Assembly (NCBI GenBank): GCA_044223515.1
Contig: JBGALV010000034.1
Location: forward strand, 1-45,701
Origin: SHVZ01 sp044223515
GTDB taxonomy: Bacteria > Pseudomonadota > Alphaproteobacteria > SHVZ01
Length of the DNA: 45,701 bases
Reading direction: 5' to 3'
Shown here: positions 8,390-16,132 of the stretch, in pieces
Layout of the letters: every line of letters starts with the position of its first letter
Position numbering within the stretch: position 1 is the stretch's first letter
Notes under the pieces: model-generated
Told to the model about the DNA's origin: nothing
The model's database searches: none
What the model saw: only the letters and a program-made list of their open reading frames with translations
Program-made: the position numbers and the translations under genes

Positions 8390-9349
8390 TTACTCCGCGG
8401 CGATCGGCAACGCCGCGTCGGTCTGCTTGAGCCCGAGCATCAGGTCCATGTTCTGGACGCAGGCGCCGGAAGCGCCCTTGCCGAGATTGTCGAGACGCGC
8501 GGTGAGCAGCGCCTGGCCGTTCGCCTCGTTCTCGAACACGAACAGCTCCATCATGTTGGTGCCGTTCAGCGCGTCCGGGGCCACGCCCGCGGTCGAGCTT
8601 CCAAGCGGCATCACCTTGACGAAACGCTGGCCGGCATAGCGCTCGGCGAGGAGCGCGTGCAGGTCCTTGGCACTGGCCTTCTTCGCCAGCGTGCGGAGGT
8701 GCAGCGGCACGTTGACCAGCATGCCCTGCGCGAACGCCGCGTAAGAGGGCTGGAACACCGGCACGCCCGAGAGCTTGCCGTAGACCTTCATCTCCGGCAG
8801 GTGCTTGTGCTTGAGCTCCAGGCCGTAGGCGAGATAGACGTCCTTCGGCTTCGCGGTCGAGCGGCCTTCGTAGACGTCGATCAGCGACTTGCCCGCGCCC
8901 GAGTATCCCGAGATCGCGTTCACCGTCACCGGATGGTCGGCCGACATGACGCCGGCATCGACCAGCGGCCGGATCAGCGCCACGGCACCGGTCGGATAGC
9001 AGCCCGGGTTGGAGACGCGCTTCGAGCCCGCGACCTTCTCGGCCTGGCCCGCGATCATTTCCGGGAAGCCATAGGCCCAGTCGGGGTTCACGCGGTGTGC
9101 GGTCGAGGCATCGATCACCCGGGTGTTCGGGTTGTCGATCAGCGACACGGCCTCGCGGGCCGCATCGTCGGGAAGGCAGAGGATCGCCAGGTCGGCCGCG
9201 TTCAGCATCCGCTTCCGCTCGGCCGGGTCCTTCCGCTTGTCGTGATCGATGCTGACCAGCTCGATGTCCGGACGGCCTCGCAGGCGCGCCTGGATCTGCA
9301 ATCCGGTCGTTCCTGCCTCCCCGTCAATGAACACCGCCGGCCGAGCCAT
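8390..9349 (-). CDS. argC: N-acetyl-gamma-glutamyl-phosphate reductase (ArgC, short type)
   Basis: A 319-residue cytosolic enzyme that reduces N-acetylglutamyl phosphate to the semialdehyde with NADPH, the third step of arginine synthesis. The N-terminal FIDGEAGTTGLQIQARL is the dinucleotide-binding start. The catalytic cysteine is Cys117 in SNPGCYPTG, followed by NAISGYSGAGKSLID and the LKHKHLPEM histidine segment. The length and the GEAGTTGLQ opening fit the short ArgC (type 2) lineage. ATG 9349 is chosen because GGAG lies 7 nt upstream; 63 more codons are open upstream but overlap the end of putA and look unlike ArgC. The gene follows putA by 25 nt on the same strand and ends at a strong terminator. 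Confidence 0.93.
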   Translation of the reverse strand: MARPAVFIDGEAGTTGLQIQARLRGRPDIELVSIDHDKRKDPAERKRMLNAADLAILCLPDDAAREAVSLIDNPNTRVIDASTAHRVNPDWAYGFPEMIAGQAEKVAGSKRVSNPGCYPTGAVALIRPLVDAGVMSADHPVTVNAISGYSGAGKSLIDVYEGRSTAKPKDVYLAYGLELKHKHLPEMKVYGKLSGVPVFQPSYAAFAQGMLVNVPLHLRTLAKKASAKDLHALLAERYAGQRFVKVMPLGSSTAGVAPDALNGTNMMELFVFENEANGQALLTARLDNLGKGASGACVQNMDLMLGLKQTDAALPIAAE

Positions 9350-9374
9350 CGCACGTCTCCTCTGGAGATGAGTG

Positions 9375-12300
9375 TTACTCAGACAAAGACAGCAGCGAGG
9401 CGTTCCCGCCCGCTGCTGTCGTGTCGACTGATATTGTGCGTTCAGTCGCGAAACGATGCAAGTAGAAGGGGCCGCCCGCCTTCGGACCCGTGCCGGAAAA
9501 TCCTTCTCCACCAAAGGGTTGGACGCCCACCACGGCACCGATCATGTTCCGGTTCACATAGGTGTTGCCGACGCCGATGCCGCGGATCACCCGCTCGACC
9601 GTGCCATCGATCCGGCTGTGGACGCCGAGGGTGAGGCCGAAGCCGGTGCCGCGGATCTCGGCCAGAATCCGCTCGAGATCCCGGGCCCGGTAGCGGACCA
9701 CGTGCAGGATCGGGCCGAACACCTCGCCCGGCAGGCGCTTGATCGAATCGATCTCGACCGCCATGGGCGCGAAGAAGGTGCCCTTGCTTCCCCCGATGCC
9801 GACCGGAGCGCGGGCGATCACCGTCCCCTCCCGCGCCATCCTGGTCGCGTGCCGGTCGAGCATCCCGAGCGCGTCCTTGTCGATCACCGGGCCGATGTCG
9901 GTCGAAAGCAGGGCTGGATCGCCGACCGTCAGCTCTTTCATCGCGCCGGCAAGCATGTCGAGCGTCCGGTCCGCGACCTCGTCCTGCAGGAAGAGGACGC
10001 GAAGCGCCGAGCAACGCTGGCCGGCGCTCTGGAAGGCCGACGTGAGCGCGTCCTGCACCACCTGCTCGGGCAGCGCGGACGAGTCGACGAGCATCGCGTT
10101 CTGGCCGCCGGTCTCGGCGATGAACGGCACGATCGGGCCGTCGCGGTCGGCCAGCACCTTGGCGATCTTGCGCGCGGTGTCGGTGCCGCCGGTGAAGGCG
10201 ACGCCGGAGATCCGCGTGTCCTGGACCAGCTTCGCGCCCACCCCGCCGTCGCCCGGCAGCAGGTGGATCACGTCACCGGGGATGCCGGCCTCATGCATCA
10301 GGCGCACCGCGTACGTCGCGATCGCCGGCGTCTGCTCGGCCGGCTTCGCGATCACCGCGTTGCCCGACGCCAGCGCCGCGGCGATCTGGCCGGTGAAGAT
10401 CGCGAGCGGGAAGTTCCACGGGCTGATGCAGGCGAAGACGCCGCGGCCATGGAGTTCCAGGCGATTTCTCTCGCCGGTCGGTCCGGGAAGATCGATCGGC
10501 TTGGCGAAGTCGGCACGCGCACGCGCCGCGTAATAGCGACAGAAGTCGACCGCTTCCCGCACCTCGGCGACCGCGTCGGGCAGCGTCTTTCCGGCCTCTC
10601 GCACGCAGAGCGCCATCAGCGCCGGCATATGCGTCTCGTAGAGCGAAGCAAGTCGTTCGAGCGCGAGCGCCCGATGCTCGGCCGGTGTCGCGTCCCACTC
10701 GCCGGCCGCGGCCGACGCGGCGGCGAGTGCCCGCTCGATCGCAGCGTCGTCGGCCTCGACGATGCTGCTGACCTTGCGGCTGGTATCGGACGGATCGAAG
10801 CCGGAGCGCTCGCTGCCCCCGACGGGCCGGCCGCCGACCAGCGGCTCCGCGCGCCACGGCGCCACGGCAGCCCTCCCCATCGCCTCGGCGAGCTCGAGCA
10901 AGGCCGGGTCGTCGGAGAGATCGATGCCGCGCGAGTTGGCGCGCTCCGGCCGATAGAGGTCGAGCGGATGGGGGATGCGCGGATGCGGCTTGGCCGCGAG
11001 GCTGCGCAGGCGCGTCACCGGATCGGCGACGATCTCCTCGATCGGCAGGGACTCATCCACGATGCGGTTCACGAACGAGGTGTTGGCGCCGTTCTCGAGC
11101 AGGCGGCGCACCAGGTAGGCGAGCAGGTCCTCATGCGTGCCGACAGGCGCGTAGACGCGGCACGGCACCTCGGCGATCACCTGCTCATAGAGCGCCTCGC
11201 CCATGCCGTGCAGCCGCTGGAACTCGAAGGGCTGGTTGCCGGCGAGCACGCGGATCGCCGCCAGCGTGTGCGCGTTATGGGTTGCGAACTGCGGATAGAA
11301 CGCGTCGGGTGCCGCGAGCAGGCGCTTGGCGACGGCGAGGTAAGAGACGTCGGTCGAGACCTTGCGGGTGAAGACCGGGTAACCAAGCCCGCGTTCCTGC
11401 GCGCGCTTCACTTCCGAATCCCAGTAGGCGCCCTTCACCAGCCGCACCATCAGCCTGCGGCGGGAGTCGCGCGCGATCTCCTGGAGCTTGTCGACGACGG
11501 CCGCGGCGCGCTTCTGATAGGCCTGCACCGCGAGGCCGAAGCCGTCCCAGCCCTTGAGCGAGGGCGCTGCTGAAACCGCCGCGATGATGTCGAGCGAGAG
11601 CTCGAGCCGATCGGCTTCCTCGGCATCTACGGTGAAGCCGATGCCGTGCCGCGCCGCCGCCTCCGCGAGCGAGACCAGGCGCGGCACCAGCTCGGCCATC
11701 ACGCGCTTGCGCTTGCCGTGCTCGTAGCGCGGGTGGATCGCCGAGAGCTTGACCGAGATGCCGGGGCTCTGGATCGACCCCCTGCCCATTGCCGCCTTGC
11801 CGATCGACGCGATGGCGGCCTGGTACGAGGCGAGGTAGCGGTCGGCATCGGCCTGGGTGCGCGCCGCCTCGCCCAGCATGTCGTAGGAGTAGCGGTAGCC
11901 TTTCGCTTCCATCGGCTCGGCGCGTTCCAGGGCCTCGCCGATGTTGCGGCCCATCACGAACTGCTTGCCGAGGATCCGCATCGCCTGGGTCACCGCCTGG
12001 CGGATCACCGGCTCGCCAGAGCGGCGAACGATACGACGGAGCACGTTGGTCCAGTCGCGGTCCTCGTCGTCGTGGCCGAGGCCCATGACGCGGCCGGTCA
12101 GCATCAGCGCCCAGGTCGAGGCATTGACGAACAGGGAGTCGGATTCGCCGAGATGGCTCTCCCAGTCCGCACCGCCGATCTTGTCGCGGATGAGCCGGTC
12201 GGCGGTCTCGGCGTCGGGGATGCGCAGCAGCGCCTCGGCGAGGCACATCAGCACCACGCCCTCGCGGCTGGAGAGCGCGTATTCGTGAAGGAAGGCATCG

Positions 12301-12509
12301 AGTCCGCCGGACGTGCGGCGCTTGCGCACCTCCTGGACCAGCGACCGCGCCGTCTGCGTCACCTGGCGCATCTGCTCCGGGCTGAGCGCCGCTTCGTTCA
12401 GCAGAGTCTCGACCACCTGGGTCTCGTCGGCGCGATAGAGCGCCTGGAGCTTCGCCTCGGTCCCGCGCGCCCGCGGCGGCGGCTCGTCGAAGACGAACGG
12501 TCGGTTCAT
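9375..12509 (-). CDS. putA: Bifunctional proline dehydrogenase / L-glutamate-5-semialdehyde dehydrogenase (PutA)
   Basis: A 1,044-residue fusion enzyme oxidising proline to glutamate: an FAD proline dehydrogenase makes pyrroline-5-carboxylate, and an NAD aldehyde dehydrogenase converts the semialdehyde. The N-terminal half has the barrel features GYRYSYDMLGEAAR, VKLSAIHPRYEHGK, LMVRLVKGAYWDSE, FATHNAHT and FQRLHGMGEALY. The C-terminal half has SPWNFPLAIFTGQ, ETGGQNAM and the catalytic Cys833 in GQRCSA; it ends with TTAAGGNASLL, typical of PutA. There is no N-terminal ribbon-helix-helix domain, so it should not repress its own gene as E. coli PutA does. It sits 7 nt after a methyltransferase gene and 25 nt before argC, all on the minus strand. 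Confidence 0.96.
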   Translation of the reverse strand: MNRPFVFDEPPPRARGTEAKLQALYRADETQVVETLLNEAALSPEQMRQVTQTARSLVQEVRKRRTSGGLDAFLHEYALSSREGVVLMCLAEALLRIPDAETADRLIRDKIGGADWESHLGESDSLFVNASTWALMLTGRVMGLGHDDEDRDWTNVLRRIVRRSGEPVIRQAVTQAMRILGKQFVMGRNIGEALERAEPMEAKGYRYSYDMLGEAARTQADADRYLASYQAAIASIGKAAMGRGSIQSPGISVKLSAIHPRYEHGKRKRVMAELVPRLVSLAEAAARHGIGFTVDAEEADRLELSLDIIAAVSAAPSLKGWDGFGLAVQAYQKRAAAVVDKLQEIARDSRRRLMVRLVKGAYWDSEVKRAQERGLGYPVFTRKVSTDVSYLAVAKRLLAAPDAFYPQFATHNAHTLAAIRVLAGNQPFEFQRLHGMGEALYEQVIAEVPCRVYAPVGTHEDLLAYLVRRLLENGANTSFVNRIVDESLPIEEIVADPVTRLRSLAAKPHPRIPHPLDLYRPERANSRGIDLSDDPALLELAEAMGRAAVAPWRAEPLVGGRPVGGSERSGFDPSDTSRKVSSIVEADDAAIERALAAASAAAGEWDATPAEHRALALERLASLYETHMPALMALCVREAGKTLPDAVAEVREAVDFCRYYAARARADFAKPIDLPGPTGERNRLELHGRGVFACISPWNFPLAIFTGQIAAALASGNAVIAKPAEQTPAIATYAVRLMHEAGIPGDVIHLLPGDGGVGAKLVQDTRISGVAFTGGTDTARKIAKVLADRDGPIVPFIAETGGQNAMLVDSSALPEQVVQDALTSAFQSAGQRCSALRVLFLQDEVADRTLDMLAGAMKELTVGDPALLSTDIGPVIDKDALGMLDRHATRMAREGTVIARAPVGIGGSKGTFFAPMAVEIDSIKRLPGEVFGPILHVVRYRARDLERILAEIRGTGFGLTLGVHSRIDGTVERVIRGIGVGNTYVNRNMIGAVVGVQPFGGEGFSGTGPKAGGPFYLHRFATERTISVDTTAAGGNASLLSLSE

Positions 12510-12516
12510 GTGCGCC

Positions 12517-13368
12517 TCAACCCTGCTTCTGGAAGAAGCCGCTGGTCTTCGCCCATTCGAGCACGGTCTTCTTGTATTCCTCGCCGAAATGGCCTGGCAG
12601 GAACGGCGAGGCGCCGGCGAGATCCACGGGAACGAAGGCCTCGCCCTCGCGCCGCATCGCCCAGAAGCCGGTGTATGACGAGACCGGGCCCATGACCTCG
12701 GCGACCGCCAGCGTCACGCCTGGGTGATAGGGCGCGCGGGCCTGCGGATCGACGACCGAATCGCGATCGAGGTTGGCGCGAAGATGGCCTTCGTCGACCT
12801 CCGCCATCTGCAGCTCGAGATCGTCGCCGCAGAGGAGCCCGCCATCAGCGACCAGGCGCCTTCCTTCGGTCAGGTCGGCGACGACGTCGGCGTAGTAATG
12901 GGAGCCGTCGATGTAGACGATGTCGAAGGCACGGTCCCGCAGCATCGGCAGCACGTGCTTCGAAGCGCCACGCAGATGGTCGACCCGGGTCTTCTTCGAG
13001 ACGCAGGACGCGTTGTGGCGGAAGACCGAGTAGGCGAGCTCGCTGGAAGCCGCCTTGTCCATGACCTTGTAGGCGCCGTCGAAGTTGACGTCGTCGGCGG
13101 CGAGATACGGCGCCCAGGTATCCACGCAGAGGATCTCGCTCTCTCCCTGGATGAAACGGTCGATTGCCGCCCCCCAGGTCAGCACCGAGTTCCCCATCCA
13201 CGAACCCACCTCGAGGATGCGGATGCCGGTGCCGCGCTTGGCGAACAGCGACACCACGGCGGTCAGCCACAGGTGGCGCATCGCGGTCGCGTGGCCGATC
13301 TGCATGGCGTTGAGCGAGTCGGGCAGGAACGGCTTGCCCGGTGAGATCAGGGCTAGGATGTCCTTCAT
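12517..13368 (-). CDS. Class I SAM-dependent methyltransferase (CmcI/Methyltransf_24-like)
   Basis: A 283-residue soluble protein with a Rossmann methyltransferase fold: motif I ILEVGSWMGNSVLTWG, the acidic end of strand 2 in EILCVDTW, and the motif FDIVYIDGSHYYADVVADL followed by GGLLCGDD. The IDGSHxY pattern is shared by the CmcI-like and Methyltransf_24 groups, whose members act on small molecules or sugars. The substrate is not readable. ATG 13368 is chosen since the fold begins just after it (MKDILALISPGKPF); the 53 codons upstream are Arg/Ser-rich noise. It is the first gene of a tight run (7 nt to putA, then argC) and diverges from the aldolase gene across 128 bp. A link to proline or arginine metabolism is suggested only by position. 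Confidence 0.75.
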   Translation of the reverse strand: MKDILALISPGKPFLPDSLNAMQIGHATAMRHLWLTAVVSLFAKRGTGIRILEVGSWMGNSVLTWGAAIDRFIQGESEILCVDTWAPYLAADDVNFDGAYKVMDKAASSELAYSVFRHNASCVSKKTRVDHLRGASKHVLPMLRDRAFDIVYIDGSHYYADVVADLTEGRRLVADGGLLCGDDLELQMAEVDEGHLRANLDRDSVVDPQARAPYHPGVTLAVAEVMGPVSSYTGFWAMRREGEAFVPVDLAGASPFLPGHFGEEYKKTVLEWAKTSGFFQKQG

Positions 13369-13431
13369 GGACCCATCATAGCGTGCCCGCGGACTGCGCC
13401 AGAGGGTCGCGGCCCGCTCCCTGAAAACAGC

Positions 13432-13445
13432 TTTCCTGTTGGAAA
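13432..13445. promoter_or_regulatory. Candidate operator: TTTCC-N4-GGAAA palindrome
   Basis: A perfect 5-4-5 inverted repeat in the 128-bp divergent gap between the methyltransferase-putA-argC run and the aldolase gene. It overlaps a second repeat, AACAG-N5-CTGTT (13426-13440). The same TTTCY-N4-RGAAA form recurs at 16031-16044 before the M81 genes. A shared regulator is inference. Confidence 0.35.
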
Positions 13446-13496
13446 TATGGACTTCGGCATGGCAAGCTCCGGACCTTCCCGCCCGGAGCGCTCTCC

Positions 13497-14264
13497 ATGA
13501 CCGCAGTCCCCATTCGCGCCCGCTCAACCTCGGCCCAGGAAGAGGCGGAATGGAAGCTCCGCACCGACCTCGCCGCCGTCTTCCGCGTGCACGCCAGGCT
13601 CGACTGGAACGAGCAGATCGGCAACCACCACTCGGTCATGCTGCCGGGCAGCCCCGACAAGCCGCTGTTCCTGATCAATCCGCGCGGCCTCCTGTTCCAG
13701 GAGATCACCGCCTCCAACCTGATCGTCTGCGATCTCGACGGCAACGTCGTCCGCGGCACCGGCGAGCTCCGCAAGGTCGCCTTCTGCATCCACGCCCGCA
13801 TCCACCTCGCCAACCCGAAAGCGGTGGCGCTGCTGCACGTGCACCCGCAGTACCTGACGGCGCTGTCGATGATCGAGGACGGCAGGCTGGAGCTCTCGCA
13901 CTTCAACAACCTCGTCCTCAACGACCGCATCGCCTACGACGAAGAGACCAACGACGCCATCACGCCCGAAGAGGGCGACCGCTACGCGCGGGTCCTGGGC
14001 GACAAGACGATCCTGCTGATGCCGCACCATGGCGTCACCGTGATCGGCCCGACCATCGAGGAGGCGTTCGACGAGCTCTGCGGCGCCGAGCGCACCGCGA
14101 TGTACCAGATCACCGCGATGCAGACCGGCCGCAAGCTCCGCACCTTCCCCGACCACATGCGCAAGCGCTATTCCGGTCGCATCGGCGACCGCTGGGATTC
14201 CCGCATGCACCTCGACGCCTGGCGGCGAATCCTCGACAAGGAAGAGCCGGACTACGCGAGCTGA
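13497..14264 (+). CDS. Class II aldolase/adducin family protein
   Basis: A 255-residue cytosolic protein of the zinc-dependent class II aldolase/adducin fold (fuculose-phosphate aldolase, ribulose-phosphate epimerase and decarboxylase relatives). The visible core is GNHHSVML near residue 42, INPRGLLFQEITASNLIVCD, the zinc pair in LLHVHPQYLTALS near 115-127, and the third histidine region MPHHGVTVIG near 177. The family cleaves or decarboxylates beta-hydroxy acids and sugar phosphates; the specific substrate is not readable. ATG 13497 has GGAG 8 nt upstream. It is the first gene of the plus-strand cluster, 24 nt before a SelA-like PLP enzyme, and the adjacent palindrome may control it. Confidence 0.85.
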   Translation: MTAVPIRARSTSAQEEAEWKLRTDLAAVFRVHARLDWNEQIGNHHSVMLPGSPDKPLFLINPRGLLFQEITASNLIVCDLDGNVVRGTGELRKVAFCIHARIHLANPKAVALLHVHPQYLTALSMIEDGRLELSHFNNLVLNDRIAYDEETNDAITPEEGDRYARVLGDKTILLMPHHGVTVIGPTIEEAFDELCGAERTAMYQITAMQTGRKLRTFPDHMRKRYSGRIGDRWDSRMHLDAWRRILDKEEPDYAS

Positions 14265-14288
14265 GATTCAAGAAAGGCTGAACGACCG

Positions 14289-15788
14289 ATGACCGACGCG
14301 TCCTCCTCCCGCGCCAACGACAACCCCTATCTCCGCCTCAACGTCCGCCCGTTCATCAACTGCGCCTCGGTGCGGACGATCCACGGCGGCAGCCTGATGC
14401 GGCCCGAGGTGAAGGCGGCGATGCAGCGCGCCGGCGGCCAGTTCGTGAACATCTACGAGCTTATGGAAGAAGCCGGGAAGCGCATCGGCGAGCTGATGGG
14501 CTGCGAGTTCGGCATCGTCACGCCCGGCAGCGCCGCCGCGGTCTGCCTCGGCACCGCGGGCGCGGTCGCCGGCAACGACCCCGAGCGCATCTCGCGCCTG
14601 CCCTACACCGAGGGCATGCGCAACAAGGTGCTGATGCCGAAGGGGCACCGCTTCTCCTACGACCACGCGATCCGCATGGTCGGCACCACCATCCACGAGT
14701 TCGCCTCCCGGGAAGAGCTCGTGAAGATGCTGGAAGACCCGGCCGTCGCGATGATCTGCGTCTACGGCCTGGTCGAGCCGAACGGTCCCGTGCAGTTCGA
14801 GGACATGGTCGCGCTGGCGAAGGCGAAGAACGTGCCCGTGATGGTCGACGCGGCCTCGGAGCACATCGAGCGGCCGTCTCCGTGGCTGGTCCGAGGCGCC
14901 GACATGGTCATCTATTCCGGCGGCAAGTTCCTGCAGGCCCCGCAGGTGACCGGCCTTCTTCTCGGCAAGGAGAAGATCATCCGCGCCGCCTGGGCCAACG
15001 CCTCGCCGCACCAGGGCATCGGCCGCCCGATGAAGGTCTCGAAGGAGGACATCATCGGCGTGGTCACCGCCCTCGAATACTGGACGACCGAGCGCGATCA
15101 TCCGGGCGAGCGCAAGGAATGGGCGGCGATGCTCGACGCGATCGCGAAGAAGGTCGAGAAGGTCGCGGGCGTCGAGACCAAGGTCCGTGCGCCGTCCGGC
15201 GGCGTGAAGGTGCCGCGCCTGATCATCTCCTGGGACCGCACGAAGGTCCCGCATGCCGGCCTCGACATCCGCCAGAAGCTCCTCGACGGCGAGCCGCGCA
15301 TCATGCTCGACGACATGGAGGCGACCGACCATTCGGTGGTCGTCGATCCGTTCAACATGGTGAAGGGCGAGGCCGACCTGGTCGGCGATGCGCTCGCCCG
15401 CGCGCTGGCGTCTAAGCCCGTCGCCGTCGCGGCGCCGGCCCCGTCCGTCAAGGTGGGCGGCAGCTGGGACGTGACGATCGACTTCGGCGATGGCCCGGCG
15501 ACGCATCGGCTGGAACTCACCCAGAGCGACGCCAAGGTCGGCGGCCGCCACAAGACCAAGTTCTTCGACAGCGAGGTTACCGGCACGATCGCCGGCGACC
15601 GCCTCAGTGTCTCGGCGCTGCATCGCTACGAGGGATGCCGCCTTGGCTATCGCTTCGAGGGCACCGTCAAGGACGGCAGCATCACCGGCGAGGTGGTGCT
15701 CGGCACCGGCGGCGAGGCCCACCAGGGCCCGGTCAACCTGGCTCAGTACGGGAAGACCACGTTCTCGGCCAAGCGCGTCGGCGCCTGA
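14289..15788 (+). CDS. SelA-like PLP-dependent enzyme with extra C-terminal beta domain
   Basis: A 499-residue protein. Residues ~15-375 are a fold-type I PLP domain of the SelA/DgaE-like branch: FINCASVRTIHGGSLMRPEV, FVNIYELMEEAGKRIGELMG, TPGSAAAVCLGTAGAV, VDAASEH and the presumed Schiff-base lysine K213 in YSGGKFLQAPQVTG. The family includes selenocysteine synthase and D-glucosaminate-6-phosphate ammonia-lyase; many members are catabolic enzymes of unknown substrate. After an Ala/Pro linker (~385-400) comes a ~95-residue all-beta-looking domain (GSWDVTIDFGDG to KTTFSAKRVGA), absent from the sister protein at 19064-20293. No selenium genes are seen, so selenocysteine synthesis is unlikely. 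It follows the aldolase gene by 24 nt. Confidence 0.82.
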   Translation: MTDASSSRANDNPYLRLNVRPFINCASVRTIHGGSLMRPEVKAAMQRAGGQFVNIYELMEEAGKRIGELMGCEFGIVTPGSAAAVCLGTAGAVAGNDPERISRLPYTEGMRNKVLMPKGHRFSYDHAIRMVGTTIHEFASREELVKMLEDPAVAMICVYGLVEPNGPVQFEDMVALAKAKNVPVMVDAASEHIERPSPWLVRGADMVIYSGGKFLQAPQVTGLLLGKEKIIRAAWANASPHQGIGRPMKVSKEDIIGVVTALEYWTTERDHPGERKEWAAMLDAIAKKVEKVAGVETKVRAPSGGVKVPRLIISWDRTKVPHAGLDIRQKLLDGEPRIMLDDMEATDHSVVVDPFNMVKGEADLVGDALARALASKPVAVAAPAPSVKVGGSWDVTIDFGDGPATHRLELTQSDAKVGGRHKTKFFDSEVTGTIAGDRLSVSALHRYEGCRLGYRFEGTVKDGSITGEVVLGTGGEAHQGPVNLAQYGKTTFSAKRVGA

Positions 15789-15793
15789 CGGGC

Positions 15794-15937
15794 CTAGCGG
15801 CGACGGCCCGGCGCCTTCTGGCGCTGCGGCCGCTCGCCGTCGACGGGCGTGCGGGGGGCCCGGCTCAGCCACTCGAGGCCGAGCAGGATGACCGACACGA
15901 CGAGAAACATGGTGGCGATGACGGCGCCAACGCTCAT
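15794..15937 (-). CDS. Small single-span membrane protein (47 residues)
   Basis: A short minus-strand ORF in the gap between the first SelA-like gene and the M81 genes. It starts MSVGAVIATMFLVVSVILLG, one clear transmembrane helix at residues ~3-21, continues EWLSRAP and ends in an Arg/Lys-rich tail (QRQKAPGRRR), giving an N-out/C-in layout by the positive-inside rule. ATG 15937 has GAGG about 9 nt upstream. The stop at 15794 is 6 nt from the end of the convergent PLP gene. I know no family for it. The hydrophobic-then-basic pattern is unlikely by chance, but it is short. Confidence 0.5.
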   Translation of the reverse strand: MSVGAVIATMFLVVSVILLGLEWLSRAPRTPVDGERPQRQKAPGRRR

Positions 15938-16030
15938 GACACGACACCTCGGATTCGATCGCTGCGCCGGGAAGGCGCGGGCACAGTTTTAGTTCCCGGC
16001 GGTTTATGACCGGTTAACGGCGAGGTGCGT

Positions 16031-16044
16031 TTTCTTATGAGAAA
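16031..16044. promoter_or_regulatory. Candidate operator: TTTCT-N4-AGAAA palindrome
   Basis: A perfect 5-4-5 inverted repeat about 90 bp upstream of the first M81 gene. A possible promoter overlaps it (TTAACG at 16015-16020, 16 nt, TATGAG at 16037), so a bound protein could block transcription. It matches the TTTCY-N4-RGAAA form found at 13432-13445. The rest of 15938-16132 shows nothing further. Confidence 0.35.
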
Positions 16045-16132
16045 TCATCATGCTACCTCAGTGACTTGGCGGCCATATGCAGGCGATGTTAGCGTGCGGC
16101 CCCGCACTGATTTGCCTTAAGGATCCCAGGCT

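Noticed and set aside
9456..11573. A 705-codon plus-strand frame opposite putA
   Set aside because: It is an antisense shadow with repetitive Arg/His/Asp content; PutA motifs are intact on the minus strand.
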